Positions 21,615 through 23,634 of a DNA stretch of 23,634 nucleotides are shown here, piece after piece (the first letter of the stretch is position 1; the number at the start of each line of letters is the position of its first letter). The notes beneath the pieces were generated by a model. That model was given only the letters and a program-made list of their open reading frames with translations, was not told the DNA's origin and searched no databases. Position numbers and translations under genes: made by a program. Source of the DNA: a virus; the IMG/VR virus record IMGVR_UViG_3300047300_000479, positions 1 to 23,634 of that record; one strand, 5' to 3'.

Positions 21615-21933
21615 GCAGTTCGCCAGGTTCCTTGAACGGGACGGTGGCTGTCTTCACTGTGGCGAGGTGGAGGCTGTCGCACCGAACCATCGGGTGAACC
21701 GTGGCATGGGTGGCTCTAAGACTCGTGACGTGCCAAGCAACATTGTTGTGCTGTGTTCTCTGCTCAACGGTCAGATTGAGGCCGATGCACGTTGGGCGAG
21801 GGTCGCTAAGTCTTACGGCTGGAAGTTGGAGAGTTGGCAAAGTCCTGTGAGTGAGCCTGTGTATAACTCGCTAACTGGCGAGTGGAGACTTCTTGACGAT
21901 GATTGGGGTTACAAAGTAGTTGAAGGGAACTAA
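21604..21933 (+). CDS. HNH endonuclease
   Basis: GTG 21604 gives 109 aa (TTG 21574 would add ten residues). Two metal cysteine knuckles flank the site: C16-L-H-C19 and C51. N28-H29-R with RGMGGS, N46 and N55 in LLNGQIEADARWARVAKSYGW form the HNH (here H-N-N) nuclease core. Sequences of this exact form are common in actinophages, where they either assist recombination and packaging or act as free-standing homing nucleases. Its location between recombination and replication genes favours a housekeeping role, but mobility is possible. Confidence 0.85.
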   Translation: MNGKQFARFLERDGGCLHCGEVEAVAPNHRVNRGMGGSKTRDVPSNIVVLCSLLNGQIEADARWARVAKSYGWKLESWQSPVSEPVYNSLTGEWRLLDDDWGYKVVEGN

Positions 21934-22772
21934 TGAACCAACCAGGCATCTATCGTGGAGCGTTGCCGTTCGAGCAGGGCTTCACACGCATTCCGAACCA
22001 TTGGCTGAGAGATAGCCGTCTAGGGTTCCGAGCCAAAGGCCTCCTCGCCTACCTCCTGTCACATGAAGTCGGCTACACCATCACGCTGGGGCAGATTAGC
22101 CGAGAGACGAACGACGGTCGGCACGCCATCCGTGCAGCTATCGACGAACTAGCCTCTGCCGGCTACCTACGCACTGAACGCACCCATGACGAACGGGGTT
22201 GGAACGCTGGACTGGCATGGTTCCTTCAAGACCCTAATCCAAAGTCTGAAAATCCAACTTTGGAAAATCCAACGTTGGAAAATCAGACCGCATTAGAAGA
22301 ACACTTTATAGAGAAGAACACTAAACAAGAAACTTCTCTTCAAGCAGGGCTTGAAGCAGGTTGGGAAGAGTTCTGGAACATCTACCCTCGCAAGCAGGAG
22401 AAGAAGGCCGCAAGGGCTTCGTTCGTGAAGGCGTTGAAGCAGGTCTCGCTTGACGAGTTGCTTGCTGGTGCTCGTCGCTATGCAGCTGACCCGAACCGTG
22501 CCAAGGAGTTCACGAAACTGCCAGCAACGTGGTTGAACCGTGGCTGTTGGGATGACGAGCCGTTGCCTCCTCGCACTCTGACTCCTGAACAGCGTGAGGC
22601 GAAGTTGCTTCAGGAACGTGAGGCTCGTTGGGCTCGGGAGCGTGCGGAGCAGGAGCGTCGCCGTGAAGAACTGAAGGCCGAGGAGGAGCGTCTTCGTCGT
22701 GACCGTGAAGAGAATCCGATTGAACGTTGTGTGCATGGACGGGTGAAGGTCATCTGTCCTCGCTGTTCATAA
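21933..22772 (+). CDS. Replication initiator, HTH protein with internal iterons
   Basis: ATG 21933 overlaps the previous stop as TAATG. Residues 16-83 (TRIPNHWLRDSRLGFRAKGLLAYLLSHEVGYTITLGQISRETNDGRHAIRAAIDELASAGYLRTER) are a winged helix typical of phage replication initiators and DnaD-type proteins. A linker about 95-130 contains ENPTLENPTLENQ, encoded by a 15-bp iteron array. A second domain near 143-210 (EEFWNIYPRKQEKKAARASFVKAL) resembles a helicase-loading region, then a charged coiled tail, and C266/H268/C275/C278 suggest a final zinc site. The product would bind the origin inside its own gene, as lambda O does. Confidence 0.8.
   Translation: MNQPGIYRGALPFEQGFTRIPNHWLRDSRLGFRAKGLLAYLLSHEVGYTITLGQISRETNDGRHAIRAAIDELASAGYLRTERTHDERGWNAGLAWFLQDPNPKSENPTLENPTLENQTALEEHFIEKNTKQETSLQAGLEAGWEEFWNIYPRKQEKKAARASFVKALKQVSLDELLAGARRYAADPNRAKEFTKLPATWLNRGCWDDEPLPPRTLTPEQREAKLLQEREARWARERAEQERRREELKAEEERLRRDREENPIERCVHGRVKVICPRCS
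22248..22284 (+). repeat. 15-bp iterons, putative replication origin
   Basis: GAAAATCCAACTTTG (22248-22262) and GAAAATCCAACGTTG (22263-22277) match at 14 of 15 and are directly adjacent. A partial third copy GAAAATC (22278-22284) follows, and a degenerate one may precede (22233-22247, 8 of 15). The whole sits in an unusually AT-rich stretch that continues to about 22330. A 5-bp inverted repeat GTCTG/CAGAC flanks it (22244-22248, 22284-22288). The pattern resembles origins with iterons in the initiator gene. Confidence 0.6.
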
Positions 22773-22796
22773 ATAGGTGTCCGCAGGAATCGTTAC

Positions 22797-22805
22797 TGTG
22801 GATAA
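22797..22805 (-). promoter_or_regulatory. Perfect DnaA box
   Basis: TGTGGATAA on the + strand is the complement of TTATCCACA, the consensus bacterial DnaA box. It lies 24 nt after the replication initiator stop, in an 81-nt gap. I saw no other exact 9-mer in the window. It supports a host DnaA contribution to replication, or host control of the SSB gene. Confidence 0.6.
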
Positions 22806-22822
22806 CAAGTGCTCACCACTTG
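22806..22822. repeat. Inverted repeat next to DnaA box
   Basis: CAAGTG (22806-22811) and CACTTG (22817-22822) are separated by CTCAC, and the repeat begins at the base after the DnaA box. It could be an operator for the SSB gene, a hairpin in its leader, or part of the origin. Confidence 0.45.
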
Positions 22823-22853
22823 GCGTGAGACCCAATAGAGAAAGAAGAAGTAA

Positions 22854-23219
22854 ATGGCTATCAAGGTTGAGTTCGAGGGCTGGGTCAATGACCGTGCCGT
22901 GTTCGACTGGGGAACCGTGTTGAAGGTGACTCACGACCAGCGTGCTAAGAACGCAGCTGGCGAGTGGGAAACTGTCGGCAAGGATTACATCGACGTGACT
23001 GTGACTCCTGACCAGGCTCGTGCTGTGGCCTCGGCGAAGGTTGTCAAGGTCTCTGGTTCGTTGAAGGTCGGCACGTATGACAAGCGTGACGGTTCGAAGG
23101 GTGTTTCGTTGAAGGTGCGTGCCACTGATGTTGCACCTGTTGAGCGAGGCTTCAAGGCTGACCCTGTGTCTGTCGTGAAGAGCGTTCTGGCTCCTGAGTC
23201 GGAAGAGTTGCCGTTCTAA
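22854..23219 (+). CDS. ssb: Single-stranded DNA-binding protein
   Basis: The 121-aa protein starts MAIKVEFEGWVNDRAVFDWGTVLKVTHDQRAK, continues WETVGKDYIDVTVTPDQARAV and SLKVGTYDKRDGSKGVSLKVRATDV, all strand-rich in OB-fold order. The acidic C-terminus PESEELPF has the ..PF tip that SSB proteins use to bind partners. It is shorter than bacterial SSB (about 170 aa), typical for phage. GAAAGAAG at about 22840-22847 precedes ATG 22854. It would protect single strands during replication and recombination beside the neighbouring exonuclease, initiator and RusA genes. Confidence 0.8.
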   Translation: MAIKVEFEGWVNDRAVFDWGTVLKVTHDQRAKNAAGEWETVGKDYIDVTVTPDQARAVASAKVVKVSGSLKVGTYDKRDGSKGVSLKVRATDVAPVERGFKADPVSVVKSVLAPESEELPF

Positions 23220-23374
23220 TGGCTCAGGCAGGGTTCGCCTATCTGGTCGCTATTCTATTGCTGGCTAACAGCGTGAATGGCGTTCCTGCATGGTTGCAGA
23301 TTACCGATGTTGTTGTTGCTGTCTACTTCGCTGTTGTGGGGTCGATTGCCGGCTGGCTTGCAGCTCGTGACTAG
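23219..23374 (+). CDS. 51-aa membrane peptide
   Basis: ATG 23219 overlaps the SSB stop (TAATG) and gives a protein beginning MAQAGFAYLVAILLLANSVNG and ending VYFAVVGSIAGWLAARD. Two hydrophobic helices (about 5-17 and 30-49) are joined by a short VPAWLQITD turn. Not recognised; small two-helix peptides in phages can be anti-host membrane factors or superinfection exclusion proteins, but nothing here proves that. It overlaps the RusA start by 8 nt, so it is likely co-translated. Confidence 0.65.
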   Translation: MAQAGFAYLVAILLLANSVNGVPAWLQITDVVVAVYFAVVGSIAGWLAARD

Positions 23375-23634
23375 ACAACTCTCGTTCGTAGCGTTCGGAA
23401 CCCCCAGACCGCAGGGTTCTAAACGTTACGTTGGCAATGGACGGTTCGTCGAGGCTTCTGACGTGAAGCCTTGGCGAGCGTCTGTTGCTGATGCGGCCTT
23501 CAAGGCTATGAGTGCGAACGACTCTGAACCGTTCGATGTTCCTGTTGTGGTTGAGGTTGTGTTCTTCATGCCTCGCCCTAAGTCGGTCAAGCGTGAATGG
23601 CCTCAGACGATGCCCGACACGGACAAGTTGTGTC
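23367..23634 (+). CDS. RusA-type Holliday junction resolvase (partial)
   Basis: GTG 23367 starts MTRQLSFVAFGTPRPQGSKRYVG, and 89 complete codons are in the window; the end is cut off. The FG-P-PQGSKR start, VKPWR (33-37), VVVEVVFFMPRPKS (60-73) and PDTDKL (83-88) with D84 and D86 are typical RusA features, where paired aspartates bind the catalytic metal. RusA cuts four-way junctions formed during recombination-dependent replication, in keeping with the exonuclease and annealing genes. It overlaps the 51-aa gene. The resolvase call is safe, while its C-terminal half is unseen. Confidence 0.88.
   Translation, partial: MTRQLSFVAFGTPRPQGSKRYVGNGRFVEASDVKPWRASVADAAFKAMSANDSEPFDVPVVVEVVFFMPRPKSVKREWPQTMPDTDKLC

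Noticed and set aside
1-23634. CRISPR array, insertion sequence or rRNA
   Set aside because: No regularly spaced repeats apart from the 15-bp iterons, no transposase and no rRNA-like sequence were seen.

Overview
The window is a contiguous stretch of a temperate, tailed double-stranded DNA phage with siphovirus-type gene order. It starts in the last codons of the large terminase and ends inside a RusA-type Holliday junction resolvase. The host is most likely an actinobacterium. A WhiB-family regulator is present, the tail assembly chaperones, DUF5047-like minor tail protein and r1t-like holin resemble those of actinobacteriophages, and several small proteins recur in such phages (the 59-aa, 87-aa and MuF-type proteins). 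G+C looks mid-50s % by eye. I cannot name the host genus. Nothing flanking is visible, so the window could be a virion genome or an integrated prophage.

Left two thirds (1-14200, all rightward): terminase C-terminus, portal, MuF head protein, scaffold, major capsid protein, four head-tail connector/terminator proteins, tail tube, two tail assembly chaperones joined by a -1 frameshift, a short tape measure (about 579 aa), four minor tail or receptor-binding proteins, then lysis genes: an XhlA-like membrane protein, a LysM-domain protein, a CHAP endolysin and an r1t-like holin. Most genes overlap as ATGA or TAATG. Strong hairpins follow the capsid and tail-tube genes, and a bidirectional terminator closes the block.

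Middle (14200-15900): a leftward cassette with a tyrosine integrase, an 84-aa Cys/His protein and a 59-aa protein missing from ordinary ORF lists. It diverges from a rightward helix-turn-helix gene. The intergenic region carries repeated CAGGT and GTSAC elements and a good promoter, and is the best place to look for attP and operators.

Right third (15900-23634): HTH protein, small unknowns, an 87-aa putative DNA-binding protein, a metallophosphoesterase and a sigma-like factor. A leftward whiB follows. Then comes a recombination and replication block: YqaJ-type exonuclease, a probable annealing partner, two small helical proteins, HNH nuclease, replication initiator, SSB, a 51-aa membrane peptide and RusA. 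A 15-bp iteron array lies inside the initiator gene, and a perfect DnaA box with an adjacent inverted repeat lies just after it. Together these suggest a replication origin.

The most striking property is in the base sequence itself. By eye on the + strand (palindromes, so both strands are covered) I found no GATC, GTAC, TTAA or AATT. GCGC and CGCG occur once, at the same spot. CCGG occurs only inside GCCGGC. Isoleucine and tyrosine codons switch (ATC to ATT, TAC to TAT) when the preceding base is G. This looks like strong selection by several restriction systems, or by one unrecognised defence, while AGCT, GGCC, TCGA, TGCA, ACGT, CATG and CTAG remain common.
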